This document shows positions 45,974-54,812 of a stretch of DNA of 64,000 bases, in pieces (position 1 is the stretch's first letter; each line of letters begins with the position of its first letter). The position numbers were made by a program, and so were the translations under genes. The notes under the pieces were generated by a model. That model had not been told where the DNA came from. It worked only from the letters and a program-made list of their open reading frames with translations, and ran no database searches. The stretch is from an uncultured Allorhizobium sp. (GTDB lineage Bacteria > Pseudomonadota > Alphaproteobacteria > Rhizobiales > Rhizobiaceae): positions 4,355,001-4,419,000 of the forward strand of contig OY288189.1 in assembly GCA_958439205.1 (NCBI GenBank). Reading direction: 5' to 3'.

Positions 45974-47277
45974 AGCCTGACCACGAGGTGATCATTCTAG
46001 GCGCCGGAATTGCCGGGCTGGCTGCGTCTGCGCGCCTGCGGGAGCATGGTGTCAAGGCTCCACTGTTCGAGGCAGCGTCTCGTCCGGGTGGCCTGCTGGA
46101 CAGTTTCACGCTTGAAACCGCGGAGGGAAGCTGGACCTTCGACAATGCCGTGCATCTGTCCTTTGCGTCCGAGCCGGACGTGCGCGAAGTATTTGACCGC
46201 ACGCCCTATCTCAACCATGAGGCGCGTTCGCTAAACTGGGATGGGGGATTGTGGATCCCGCATCCCGTGCAGAACAACATGTATCCCCTGGCCGCTGAGG
46301 ACAAGACCGACCTCGTGGTCGATCTCGCCCATCATCTGGCGCAGGTTCCAGCGGACGCGCCAATCGAAAGCTATCGCGACTGGCTCTACAACCAATACGG
46401 CGCCAAGATCGCCGAGCGCTGGCCTTTGCGATACACAAGGAAGTACTGGACCCTTGACGCGGCAGAGCTCGGAACCGGCTGGATCGGCAACCGCATGCGC
46501 CGCGCGGATCTGCGCGAGGTCGTGCTGGGAGCGGTCTCCGAAAACCCGCCCAACACCTATTACGTCTCCACGATGCGGTATCCGGAACGGGGTGGCTACC
46601 GGGCATTCCTTGCGCCGCTTCTCGAAACGGTTGACATCAGGACAGGCATGAGAGCGGTCGAGATCGACAATCGGAGCCGAAGCGTCCGCTTCAAAAATGG
46701 CGAGGTGCAGAGTTACGGGCGGATGATCTCAACCATGCCTCTGCCCCTGCTGATCCAGATCATGACGGATGTGCCGCCGGACATCCGCGCGCTTGCGGAT
46801 ACGCTGTTTGCCACGTCAATCGACATCGTCTCGATCGGCTTTCGGAAACCACGCGTCTCGCCGAGCCTGTGGTTCTACATCTACGACACCGACATTCTCG
46901 CGTCCCGGGCCTATTCGCCGAGCATCAAGTCCCCGCACAATGCGCCGGAAGGCCATTCCTCGCTGCAGTTCGAGATCTATTCCTCACAGCGGATGCAGCA
47001 TGGCCTGTCCCCCGAGGCGCTGGTCGAACACTGCTTGCAGACGGTGGAGACCATGGGGCTTGCGGAACGTGACGAGATCGTTCTCACCCATCACAAGCAC
47101 CTTCCCTTCGGCAATGTCGTCTTCGATCTTGGGATGGAGGAACGCCGCAATACCGTCCGCGAGTGGGTAGAAAGTCAGGGAATTGCGCTCGCTGGGCGCT
47201 TCGGCGAGTGGGATTACCTGTGGTCCAACCAGGCCTTCATGTCCGGCAGAGCCGCCGCTGATGCAATAGCCAAGTGA
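45970..47277 (+). CDS. FAD-dependent oxidoreductase, protoporphyrinogen-oxidase/UDP-galactopyranose-mutase-like
   Basis: A 435-residue flavoprotein. The FAD-binding start is HEVIILGAGIAGLAASARLREHG, with a second ribose-binding glycine pair in RPGGLL and a late HHKHLPFGNVVFDLG. The size and N-terminus fit the amine-oxidase/UGM-like superfamily found in polysaccharide loci. A substrate cannot be named. It overlaps the reductase stop by four bases, so it is part of the rfbF operon. Confidence 0.78.
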   Translation: MKPDHEVIILGAGIAGLAASARLREHGVKAPLFEAASRPGGLLDSFTLETAEGSWTFDNAVHLSFASEPDVREVFDRTPYLNHEARSLNWDGGLWIPHPVQNNMYPLAAEDKTDLVVDLAHHLAQVPADAPIESYRDWLYNQYGAKIAERWPLRYTRKYWTLDAAELGTGWIGNRMRRADLREVVLGAVSENPPNTYYVSTMRYPERGGYRAFLAPLLETVDIRTGMRAVEIDNRSRSVRFKNGEVQSYGRMISTMPLPLLIQIMTDVPPDIRALADTLFATSIDIVSIGFRKPRVSPSLWFYIYDTDILASRAYSPSIKSPHNAPEGHSSLQFEIYSSQRMQHGLSPEALVEHCLQTVETMGLAERDEIVLTHHKHLPFGNVVFDLGMEERRNTVREWVESQGIALAGRFGEWDYLWSNQAFMSGRAAADAIAK

Positions 47278-47419
47278 AAGCCTCGGCAGTCGCTCAACCG
47301 TTCAAGCCACGCACAAGATTGCTGATGCACTACGGCTGTTGGGGACTGAAAGGGCTGCTATCCGCGCAGTTGGGCTAGAGAAGCTTCCGCTCAGGTGCCT
47401 CGATAACCGGAGGCCTTCC

Positions 47420-48199
47420 ATGAATCGCGTGATACTCGCCCGCTACTCGGAACCGTTGGAGTGGATCAAGCTGATCCCGGACGACTTCGAAGTCGTGATC
47501 TACAACAAAGGCGAACCGATAACCTCTCCGGAGATCATCCAGCGTGCCACGCGGATCATCGACCGTCCGAATGTGGGCCGGGAGTCGGAGACCTATCTCA
47601 ATCACATGTTGAATGAGACCGAGGATAACGACGATTTCACCGTCTATGCGCAGGGCGACCCCTTCGAGCACAGCCCTGACTTCATCAATCTTCTGCATAC
47701 CTGGAAGCATTGGCAGGACTTGCAGCCCATGTCCTGGCAGTGGCTTGAGGACAAAATGGTCCCGCCGACCACGCTTCTGGCCGAATACCAGCGCGGCCTG
47801 TTCGGACGCCCTCGCGTCAGGGTGGAGCGCTTCTCGCTGTTGACATGGGGCCCGATCGATTTCGTCGACCAGGGAGCCTGGGGCATGGGCAATGTCTACC
47901 GCGTCATTCACGGCGGACTGCCTGACGGCACCAACATCGCGGCACACTTCCTGCGCCTTGCAAAGCTCGAAGAGCTGGCTACCAAGGCAGACCAGCACTC
48001 GATTGGCGTCTTCTCCTACGGCGCCATCTTCGCAGTGCGCAACAAGCGCGTGGCCGCGATATCGCCTGAGGCACTCAGCACCATGCTGAAATACACCGTG
48101 TCCGGCGTTACGGTCTATGGTTACATCCTGGAGCGCCTGTGGCTGCACCTGCTCGGCGAAGACTTCGTCTTGCCAAAGATCTCGCCGCCACCACTCTGA
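47420..48199 (+). CDS. DUF3431-like protein of the polysaccharide locus
   Basis: A 259-residue protein, MNRVILARYSEPLEWIKLIPDDFEVVIYNKGEP, followed by NVGRESETYLNHMLNETEDNDDFTVYAQGDPFEHSPDF. This start is typical of DUF3431, a family with a glycosyltransferase-like layout (position-specific NxGREsetYL and QGdPF). ATG 47420 has GGAGG 6 bases upstream. It is 142 bases after the flavoprotein and may have its own promoter. A terminator follows. Function unknown. Confidence 0.75.
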   Translation: MNRVILARYSEPLEWIKLIPDDFEVVIYNKGEPITSPEIIQRATRIIDRPNVGRESETYLNHMLNETEDNDDFTVYAQGDPFEHSPDFINLLHTWKHWQDLQPMSWQWLEDKMVPPTTLLAEYQRGLFGRPRVRVERFSLLTWGPIDFVDQGAWGMGNVYRVIHGGLPDGTNIAAHFLRLAKLEELATKADQHSIGVFSYGAIFAVRNKRVAAISPEALSTMLKYTVSGVTVYGYILERLWLHLLGEDFVLPKISPPPL

Positions 48200-48222
48200 G
48201 CGGCCAAAGCTCTCAGCGCCAG

Positions 48223-48267
48223 ACCACCAGGCCGGTTTGCTCACGCAGATCGGCCTGGTTGTTTTTG
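48223..48267 (+). terminator. Rho-independent terminator of the polysaccharide locus
   Basis: A 12-bp stem with one mismatch, 48223-48234 with 48251-48262, is followed by a T-run (TGTTTTT). It lies 24 bases after the DUF3431 gene and before tRNA-Phe on the other strand. Confidence 0.75.
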
Positions 48268-48366
48268 GAGTCGAGAGTGACCGCATCACGCGTTGACGCG
48301 AACAACGGCGAGGCATCGGTGCCAATCGCCGAAAACATCATGCATTGATTTCTTGCCGAAGAAGAA

Positions 48367-48442
48367 TGGTGCCCGGAGGCGGATTTGAACCACCGACACG
48401 CGGATTTTCAATCCGCTGCTCTACCAACTGAGCTATCCGGGC
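48367..48442 (-). tRNA. tRNA-Phe (GAA)
   Basis: A 76-base cloverleaf on the minus strand starting GCCCGGATAGCTCAG, with anticodon loop TTGAAAA giving GAA, TTCAAAT in the T arm, and an encoded CCA end. Acceptor arms GCCCGGA and TCCGGGC pair fully. It borders the conserved housekeeping block. Confidence 0.97.
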
Positions 48443-48648
48443 ATCTCGGCTTTTTTCGAAGCCTGCCGGTCTTTGTTTCAAGACCGCCGGGGTATTTCCC
48501 CGGGAGCGAGCGGGGTTATAACATCTTGTTCGGCCATGTCCAGCGCCTTCAGCCACTTTTTTGAAGAAGATGTGAAAATCGCAGAAAGGTGAGCGGGAAC
48601 AAGGGGATCGCAGAGGATGGACGACCGGCATTCCGGGCGCCAGAGCCG

Positions 48649-48861
48649 TCAGTCGCGATAGTCGTCGTCGGCCTTGGCTTCGTCGTCTGCCACGGGAATG
48701 GCATAGGAGCCCTTCAGCCAGCGCGACAGGTCGAGATTGCGGCAGCGGTCCGAGCAGAATGGATAGTTCTCGCGCGTCGAGGGGCGACGGCATTCGGGGC
48801 AAGGCAGTGCCTTGCGCAGCGGCTCGACCTTGGCGGTCCGCTGTTCGTCTCCTTCCGCCAT
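48649..48861 (-). CDS. yacG: DNA gyrase inhibitor YacG, zinc-binding
   Basis: A 70-residue protein with two cysteine pairs, CPEC and CSDRC, binding one zinc, then LDLSRWLKGSYAIP. YacG binds GyrB and blocks gyrase. The gene lies 2 bases after maf, as in related genomes, and near tRNA-Phe. The acidic C-terminal tail is usual. Confidence 0.92.
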   Translation of the reverse strand: MAEGDEQRTAKVEPLRKALPCPECRRPSTRENYPFCSDRCRNLDLSRWLKGSYAIPVADDEAKADDDYRD

Positions 48862-48863
48862 GG

Positions 48864-49484
48864 TCAGCCCTCCGTCCAGCCCGTATGCACGTCATAGCCC
48901 TCGCCCGAGAGCATCTGTAGCGTCTCGAAGAGTGGCAGGCCGACGACATTGGTGTAGGAGCCCACGATCTTCTGGACGAAGCTGCCGGCGATGCCCTGGA
49001 TGGCATAGGCACCAGCCTTGCCACGCCATTCGCCAGAGGCGAGGTAGCATTCGATGTCGTAGCCGGAGAGGCGCTTGAAGCGGACCTTGGTCTCGACGAT
49101 CTTCTGGCGCAGCTTGCCATCAGGGGCGATCAGGCAGACGCCGGTGAAGACCCAGTGGCTGCGGCCCGACAGAAGATGCAGCGCCGAGGAGGCCTCCTGC
49201 ATTAATTCTGCCTTGGGCAGAATGCGGCGCCCGACCGCGACAACGGTGTCGGCGGCGATGATGTAGCTTCCGCCCCAGGTCAGATCCTTGCGGACCTGCT
49301 GATAGGCAGCGCCTGCCTTGTCTGCGGACAGGCGGCGGGCGAGCGTGCGCGGATGTTCTGATTTCTTCGGCGTCTCGTCGAGATCCATCGGCATCAGGCG
49401 TGCGGGCTCGATGCCCGCCTGCTTGAGGAGATCCACGCGGCGCGGCGACCCGGAGGCCAAAATCAGCTTCTGTCTCAATTCCAT
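48864..49484 (-). CDS. maf: Maf family nucleoside triphosphate pyrophosphatase
   Basis: A 206-residue house-cleaning enzyme that hydrolyses non-canonical or selected nucleoside triphosphates. The start [25 protein letters not shown] carries the Maf SxSPRR motif; [18 protein letters not shown] is the second conserved block and [24 protein letters not shown] the third. It lies between infA and yacG. Confidence 0.94.
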   Translation of the reverse strand: MELRQKLILASGSPRRVDLLKQAGIEPARLMPMDLDETPKKSEHPRTLARRLSADKAGAAYQQVRKDLTWGGSYIIAADTVVAVGRRILPKAELMQEASSALHLLSGRSHWVFTGVCLIAPDGKLRQKIVETKVRFKRLSGYDIECYLASGEWRGKAGAYAIQGIAGSFVQKIVGSYTNVVGLPLFETLQMLSGEGYDVHTGWTEG

Positions 49485-49523
49485 CCGAACGCGCTCCTCA
49501 AGCCTCAGCTTTTGGCCTAAGGC

Positions 49524-49742
49524 TTACTTGAAGCGGTAGGTGATACGGCCCTTGGTCAGGTCGTAAGGGGTCATTTCGACCAGGACCTTATCGCCGGCGA
49601 GAACGCGGATACGGTTCTTGCGCATGCGGCCGGCGGTGTGGGCAATGATTTCGTGTTCGTTTTCGAGCTTTACGCGGAAGGTGGCGTTCGGCAGCAATTC
49701 GGTAACGACGCCGGGGAATTCGAGGACTTCTTCTTTTGCCAT
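49524..49742 (-). CDS. infA: Translation initiation factor IF-1
   Basis: A 72-residue OB-fold protein, [22 protein letters not shown], with [34 protein letters not shown] at the end, matching IF-1 along its full length. It binds the 30S A site during initiation. A hairpin overlaps its stop codon (about 49500-49525) and may reduce read-through into maf. Confidence 0.97.
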   Translation of the reverse strand: MAKEEVLEFPGVVTELLPNATFRVKLENEHEIIAHTAGRMRKNRIRVLAGDKVLVEMTPYDLTKGRITYRFK

Positions 49743-49885
49743 AGAGCGGTTGTCTTTCCTGGGGTTTTAAAGCGGGGCGCGCGAAGGGCCCCGAAAATGT
49801 GGGCGGAAACTACACAATCGCCCGGCATTTGTGAACCTTGTAGATTCGGCTTTTGGAATTTGTTTCAAGAGGGGCAAAACCGCCG

Positions 49886-50347
49886 CTAATCCGGGGCGAG
49901 AACCAACCTGTCGCGGATCAGCTTTGTCAGGCGATCCCGCACGTCTCGATAGGCGGAAAGCCGCTGCTCGCGGCTGCCGGTCTCGACCGTCGGATCCGGC
50001 ATCGGCCAGTATTCCACCTCGACCGCGGATGACCGTGTCAATTCGAGCGCTGCGTGATGAGCTTCGGGCGTGAGAGTAATCACGAGGTCGAAGTAGTCGT
50101 CTTCCATATCTTCCAGCGTCTGCGGCTGGCGGCGGCCGAGCGACAGGCCGATCTCGTCGAGCGCGACATCGACGAAGGGATCGCGCTCGCCCTTCTTCAC
50201 CCCGGCAGAGGCGACCCAGGTGCCGGACGGCAGGGCCTGTCTTGCAATCGCCTCGGCCATCGGGCTGCGGATGACGTTCTGGCCGCACATGAAGAGGATC
50301 GCGCCGGGCCGCGACGGACGGCGGCTGTCGTCTGCGCCCTCGCTCAT
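49886..50347 (-). CDS. Low-molecular-weight tyrosine phosphatase/arsenate reductase-like
   Basis: A 153-residue protein. The active-site loop CGQNVIRS is the C-X5-R-S motif, with C21 as nucleophile and R27; the general acid is in MPDPT. It removes phosphate from tyrosine or, less likely, reduces arsenate. ATG 50347 is chosen over 50365, which would overlap the upstream stop. Its place between the UPF0262 gene and infA is conserved in rhizobia. Confidence 0.86.
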   Translation of the reverse strand: MSEGADDSRRPSRPGAILFMCGQNVIRSPMAEAIARQALPSGTWVASAGVKKGERDPFVDVALDEIGLSLGRRQPQTLEDMEDDYFDLVITLTPEAHHAALELTRSSAVEVEYWPMPDPTVETGSREQRLSAYRDVRDRLTKLIRDRLVLAPD

Positions 50348-50352
50348 CGATC

Positions 50353-50826
50353 CTAGCCCCGCCAATAGAGAACGCAGACCAGGGTAAAGAGGCGGCGTGC
50401 CGTGTCGAAGTCGATCTTGATCTTGCCAGAGAGCCTATCCATCAGCGTCTGGGAGCCGTCGTTGTGGATGCCGCGGCGGCCCATGTCGATCGCCTCGATC
50501 TGCGACGGCGTCGAGGAGCGGATCGCCTCGTAATAGCTTTCGCAGATCATGAAGTAGTCTTTGATGATCCGCTGCAAGGGCGTCAGCGACAGGATGTGTA
50601 CGGCGACATCCTCGCCGGCTTCCGTCTTGATCGAGAAGACGAGCTTGCGATCCATCAGTGACAGAAAGAGGTGATAAGGCCCGCCGGGATGGCCGGCGGG
50701 TTCGAACGTGTTTTCCTCGATCAGATCGAAGATGGCGACCGCCCGCTCATGCTCGACATCGGGGGTCGAGCGCCCGATGGTCTCGTCCAGCACGACATCT
50801 GAGAGCCGGAAGTCGCCCGCCGCCAT
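50353..50826 (-). CDS. UPF0262 family protein
   Basis: A 157-residue uncharacterised alphaproteobacterial protein, with the start [34 protein letters not shown]. It lies 3 bases after hisD and just before the phosphatase gene, an order I recognise from Rhizobiaceae. No catalytic motif is seen. Confidence 0.87.
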   Translation of the reverse strand: MAAGDFRLSDVVLDETIGRSTPDVEHERAVAIFDLIEENTFEPAGHPGGPYHLFLSLMDRKLVFSIKTEAGEDVAVHILSLTPLQRIIKDYFMICESYYEAIRSSTPSQIEAIDMGRRGIHNDGSQTLMDRLSGKIKIDFDTARRLFTLVCVLYWRG

Positions 50827-50829
50827 GTA

Positions 50830-52128
50830 CTAGTCCCCGAGATTGAGGCGAATGGCGACGGAGCGGGCATGGGCTTCGAGCCCTTCCGATTTCGCGAGCG
50901 CTATCGCCGCCGGTGCCAGCTTGCGCAACTGCTCCGGCCCGAGCCGCAGGATCGAGGTGCGCTTGACATAGTCCAGCACCCCCAGCCCCGAGGAGAAGCG
51001 GGCTGAGCGCGCCGTCGGCAGGACATGGTTCGAACCGCCGACATAGTCGCCGATCACTTCCGGCGTATGGCGACCGACGAAGATTGCGCCGGCATTTCGG
51101 ATGCCTTCGATCAGGGGTTCCGGATCATCGACGGCCAGTTCCAGATGTTCGGCGGCGATGCGGTTGGCCAGAGGTATCGAATCCGCGAGCTTCTCGACCA
51201 TGATGATCGCGCCGAAATCGCGCCAGCTGGCCGACGCCGTCTCGGCACGCGGCAGGGATTTCAGTTGCCGTTCAACGGCCGCCTCCACCGCCTCGCCGAG
51301 GGCGCGGTCATCGGTGATGACAATTGACTGAGCGCCGGGATCGTGTTCAGCCTGGGCGAGAAGGTCGGCCGCGAGCCAATCCGGATCATTGTCCTTGTCG
51401 GCAATGATGAGAACTTCGGAGGGACCTGCGATCATGTCGATGCCGACGGTGCCGAAGACGTGGCGCTTGGCCGCCGCGACATAGGCATTGCCCGGGCCAA
51501 CGATCTTGGCAACCGGCGCGATCGTCTCGGTGCCATAGGCGAGGGCTGCCACGGCCTGAGCGCCGCCGATACGATAGATCTCTGTGACGCCGGCAATGCT
51601 GGCTGCAGCCAAAACCGTCGGGTTAATGGCGCCGCCGGTGGCCGGCACGACCATGACAACGCGCGGAACGCCTGCCACCTTGGCCGGCAGCGCATTCATC
51701 AGCACCGAGCTCGGATAGCTTGCCGTACCACCCGGCACGTAGAGGCCGACGGCATCGATCGCCGTCCAGCGCGAACCGAGGCCAACGCCGATCGCGTCTT
51801 CGTAGATGTCATCCTTCGGCATCTGGCGGGCGTGATGGCGCTCGATGCGCTCGGCGGCAAGCTTCAGGGCGTCGATCAGTTCGGGCGTGGTGGAGGCGAG
51901 TGCTGCTGCGATCTCTTCATCCGTCACCCGCATGGAAACGGTCGAAAAATCCACGCCGTCGAAACGTTTGGAATAGTCGGCGAGTGCCGCATCGCCACGC
52001 GCGCGCACATCATCGATGATCTTGCGCACGACATCGTTCACGTCGTCGGAGACTTCACGCTTGGTCGTCAGGAAGGCCGCAAAATGCGCCTCGAAATCTC
52101 CCGATGCCTGATCCAGCCAGATTGCCAC
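50830..52128 (-). CDS. hisD: Histidinol dehydrogenase
   Basis: A 432-residue enzyme that carries out the last two steps of histidine synthesis, oxidising histidinol to histidine with NAD and zinc. Marks include [42 protein letters not shown], zinc ligands in QAEHDPGAQ and [10 protein letters not shown], and the catalytic EH in AAEHLEL. The length is standard. It is detached from other his genes, as in related genomes. Confidence 0.97.
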   Translation of the reverse strand: MAIWLDQASGDFEAHFAAFLTTKREVSDDVNDVVRKIIDDVRARGDAALADYSKRFDGVDFSTVSMRVTDEEIAAALASTTPELIDALKLAAERIERHHARQMPKDDIYEDAIGVGLGSRWTAIDAVGLYVPGGTASYPSSVLMNALPAKVAGVPRVVMVVPATGGAINPTVLAAASIAGVTEIYRIGGAQAVAALAYGTETIAPVAKIVGPGNAYVAAAKRHVFGTVGIDMIAGPSEVLIIADKDNDPDWLAADLLAQAEHDPGAQSIVITDDRALGEAVEAAVERQLKSLPRAETASASWRDFGAIIMVEKLADSIPLANRIAAEHLELAVDDPEPLIEGIRNAGAIFVGRHTPEVIGDYVGGSNHVLPTARSARFSSGLGVLDYVKRTSILRLGPEQLRKLAPAAIALAKSEGLEAHARSVAIRLNLGD

Positions 52129-52196
52129 GCCCCGTATTCCCTCTCAAGCAGTCTCAATTCAATCAAGCCGCGACGATTGCGCGCCGCTCGGCCTCA

Positions 52197-52634
52197 TCAG
52201 CCAGCCTCGTGTTCCGGCCGTGTCGTCGTTTCCCAGGCACCGCCGGTATCTGCCAACTGGGCCTCGATGCATTCCACTTCAAGCGCGATCGTGCCGCCAC
52301 CGGCGAGCAGCAGTTCGACCACACCATCAGGCCCCTCGCCCTTCGGTACGTAACGGATCGCGAGAAGGCTCATCACTTCGTCGGCCTTGCTGCGATCAAA
52401 ACCGATCGAGCGAACCGCCTCGACGCGCTTGAAGCTCAGAGCCGCACGACGGCGCTCGAAGCTCTTCGAGGCACGTGCCGCCTTTTCCCAGACGAAGCGA
52501 TTGGCCGCGAGCGAGAAAAGACCCGAGCGGGCCGAGAAGTTCAGATCGCCGACCTTGAACACGGCATCCTGCATATGGGCCGAGATGATCGAGAGATCAT
52601 CGGCATCGAGCGCCAGCAGTTTCAAGTCCGTCAT
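52197..52634 (-). CDS. DUF2948 family protein
   Basis: A 145-residue protein, MTDLKLLALDADDLSIISAHMQDAVFKVGDLNF, matching DUF2948 in its start and middle (RRRAALSFKRVEAVRSIGFDR). The family is conserved next to hisD and murA in alphaproteobacteria. Function unknown. Confidence 0.87.
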   Translation of the reverse strand: MTDLKLLALDADDLSIISAHMQDAVFKVGDLNFSARSGLFSLAANRFVWEKAARASKSFERRRAALSFKRVEAVRSIGFDRSKADEVMSLLAIRYVPKGEGPDGVVELLLAGGGTIALEVECIEAQLADTGGAWETTTRPEHEAG

Positions 52635-52714
52635 GTCACCTCACAGTATCGCCTTTCGGCGGTGCCCGTCGAATTTCATGTTTTCGACATAGGTTGCGGC
52701 TTGTCCAGTGGCAA

Positions 52715-52739
52715 CGGGGCAAAAAGACTTTTCGCCCCG
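52715..52739 (-). terminator. Hairpin after murA
   Basis: CGGGGC...GCCCCG with an inner AAAAG/CTTTT pairing gives a stem of about 12 bp with one G-U pair. It lies 34 bases beyond the murA stop on the minus strand. No clear T-run follows, so termination is only likely. Confidence 0.45.
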
Positions 52740-52772
52740 CATCGCTGCGAAAGAGTGGGACCGAGCCGAGGC

Positions 52773-54065
52773 TCAGTCGCTGATGCGCTCAACAATCGCG
52801 CCGCAGCGGGTGAGCTTTTCTTCAAGCCGCTCGAAACCGCGATCAAGGTGATAGACGCGGCTGACCATGGTCTCGCCTTCGGCGGCAAGGCCGGCGATGA
52901 CCAGAGACACCGAGGCACGCAGATCGGTTGCCATGACCGGGGCGCCACGCAGGCGGGTCACGCCTTCGATGCGGGCGGTCTGGCCCGACAGCGTGATCTT
53001 GGCGCCGAGGCGGGCCAGTTCCTGCACATGCATGAAGCGGTTTTCGAAGATCGTCTCGGTGACATGCGAGACGCCGTTCGCACGGGTCATCAGACCCATG
53101 AACTGCGCCTGCAGATCGGTCGGGAAGCCCGGGAAAGGTTCGGTCACGATATCGACCGGGCGGATCTGATCGCCATGGCCGATGACGCGGATGCCGCCCT
53201 CGACGGCCGAAACTTCGGCGCCGGCGCGACGGATTGCCTCAATGGCCGTGTCGAGGAGCGTAATGTCGGTGCCCGACAGCGTCACGTCGCCGCCGGTCAT
53301 GGCGACAGCCATGGCATAGGTGCCGGTCTCGATGCGGTCGGGCAGAACACGGTGACGCGCGCCGGAGAGGCTGGTGACGCCCTCGATCGTGATGGTGGAG
53401 GTGCCGGCGCCTGAAATCTTGGCGCCCATGGCGTTCAGGCAGTTGGCGAGATCGACGACCTCAGGCTCGCGGGCGGCGTTGCCGATCACGGTCGTGCCGC
53501 GGGCGAGCGAAGCCGCCATCAGCATGACATGGGTCGCGCCGACCGAGACCTTGGGGAAGGTGTAGCGGGCACCGATCAGGCCGCCCTTCGGCGCCTTGGC
53601 GTTGATGTAGCCGCCGTCGATTTCCATCTCTGCGCCGAGCGCCGTCAGGCCCTCGATGAAGAGGTCGACCGGACGCGTGCCGATGGCGCAGCCGCCCGGC
53701 AGCGAGACGCGCGCCTGGCCTTCGCGGGCAAGCAACGGGCCGATGACCCAGAAGCTGGCACGCATCTTCGAAACCAGCTCGTAAGGTGCGGTGGTATCGG
53801 CCACGGTGCGGCAAGTGAAATGTACGGTGCGCGAATAGGAACCGTCCTGATGTTCGCGGCGACCGTTGACGGCGATATCAACGCCATGGTTGCCGAGAAT
53901 GCGGATCAGGCCTTCGACATCTGCCAGATGCGGCACGTTTTCGAGCGTCAGCGTATCGGACGTCAAAAGCGAGGCGATCATCAGGGGAAGCGCTGCGTTC
54001 TTGGCGCCCGAGATCGGGATGATCCCGTTCAACGCATTGCCACCAACAATCCTGATGCGATCCAT
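52773..54065 (-). CDS. murA: UDP-N-acetylglucosamine 1-carboxyvinyltransferase
   Basis: A 430-residue enzyme of the first committed step of peptidoglycan synthesis. [34 protein letters not shown] holds the conserved KNA region; [19 protein letters not shown] follows. The catalytic Cys that fosfomycin attacks should lie in this region, and I read GGCAIGTRP as that site. ATG 54065 begins the homology; the frame is open 21 codons further upstream. Confidence 0.97.
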   Translation of the reverse strand: MDRIRIVGGNALNGIIPISGAKNAALPLMIASLLTSDTLTLENVPHLADVEGLIRILGNHGVDIAVNGRREHQDGSYSRTVHFTCRTVADTTAPYELVSKMRASFWVIGPLLAREGQARVSLPGGCAIGTRPVDLFIEGLTALGAEMEIDGGYINAKAPKGGLIGARYTFPKVSVGATHVMLMAASLARGTTVIGNAAREPEVVDLANCLNAMGAKISGAGTSTITIEGVTSLSGARHRVLPDRIETGTYAMAVAMTGGDVTLSGTDITLLDTAIEAIRRAGAEVSAVEGGIRVIGHGDQIRPVDIVTEPFPGFPTDLQAQFMGLMTRANGVSHVTETIFENRFMHVQELARLGAKITLSGQTARIEGVTRLRGAPVMATDLRASVSLVIAGLAAEGETMVSRVYHLDRGFERLEEKLTRCGAIVERISD

Positions 54066-54191
54066 GAGAGCCTGCGATACGGGCGAGAAATGCCCGCCTT
54101 TCCTTGAGAAGGTGTGAGGGGAAGCCAATCCGGCGAGGCTGGCTCTTTAGACGAAAAGTACAGAGGGTTCAATTGACGCTGCAACGCTCGG

Positions 54192-54506
54192 TTAATCACC
54201 GGGTTTGGACGAATTTGCGGCAGGATCGGCATTGTTCACATCCCGATCACCGCCCTCGCCTTCCGCAGCGGGCTCCACCGAAGTCGCCTGCGCGGCCGGC
54301 AGCCCCACGCCGTCTTCGGCCTCACCGGCCCGCCGCGCCCGCGACTGCTGCTTGCGACGGGCGAGATTTTCCCGAAGTTTTGCCGCCGCGCGTTCACGTC
54401 GCCGCTGTTCCGCATCGGAGAGCACACGTTTTCCACGATCGGCGAGCGGCACGCCTTCGAGCCGGCCTTCGTCCGCTTCGCCCTTGTTTTCCGGGTCATT
54501 TGTCAT
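54192..54506 (-). CDS. Hypothetical small charged protein next to murA
   Basis: A 104-residue, very hydrophilic protein, MTNDPENKGEADEGRLEG, with a basic helical middle (VLSDAEQRRRERAAAKLRENLARRKQQSRARR) and an acidic tail. Probably partly disordered. Its position between murA and tRNA-Thr resembles other rhizobial genomes. No function can be given. Confidence 0.65.
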   Translation of the reverse strand: MTNDPENKGEADEGRLEGVPLADRGKRVLSDAEQRRRERAAAKLRENLARRKQQSRARRAGEAEDGVGLPAAQATSVEPAAEGEGGDRDVNNADPAANSSKPGD

Positions 54507-54660
54507 GAGCGCGTGATATCCGATCGGAGGAAAATCGAAAAGTCCCTTCCGCCCCCGTCACAAAACTTGGCCGTACAAACGCTTTACGGCTTGCGCTGCC
54601 CGAAACTCTATGGCAATAGGCGCCTCGTTCCGGGCCGACCACATGCGTCGCCCGCCAGAT

Positions 54661-54735
54661 GCTGCTATAGCTCAGGGGTAGAGCACTCCCTTGGTAAGGG
54701 AGAGGCCGAGAGTTCAAATCTCTCTAGCAGCACCA
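54661..54735 (+). tRNA. tRNA-Thr (GGT), island attachment site
   Basis: A 75-base cloverleaf GCTGCTATAGCTCAGGGG with anticodon loop TTGGTAA giving GGT, T-arm TTCAAAT and encoded CCA. Acceptor arms GCTGCTA and TAGCAGC pair. A tyrosine integrase starts 78 bases downstream in the same direction, so its 3' end is the likely attachment site. No second copy of the tRNA end is seen in the rest of the window. Confidence 0.96.
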
Positions 54736-54812
54736 TTTTCCTGTTTGATTTTCAAATAGTTGACTGTTATCAGGGCTTTGAAAGCACCTCGGTGGTACAC
54801 AGAGGTGGCCAC

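Noticed and set aside
49886-50347. Phosphatase-like gene as an arsenate-resistance gene
   Set aside because: No ars genes are nearby, and the conserved place beside infA and hisD fits the general phosphatase of rhizobia better.
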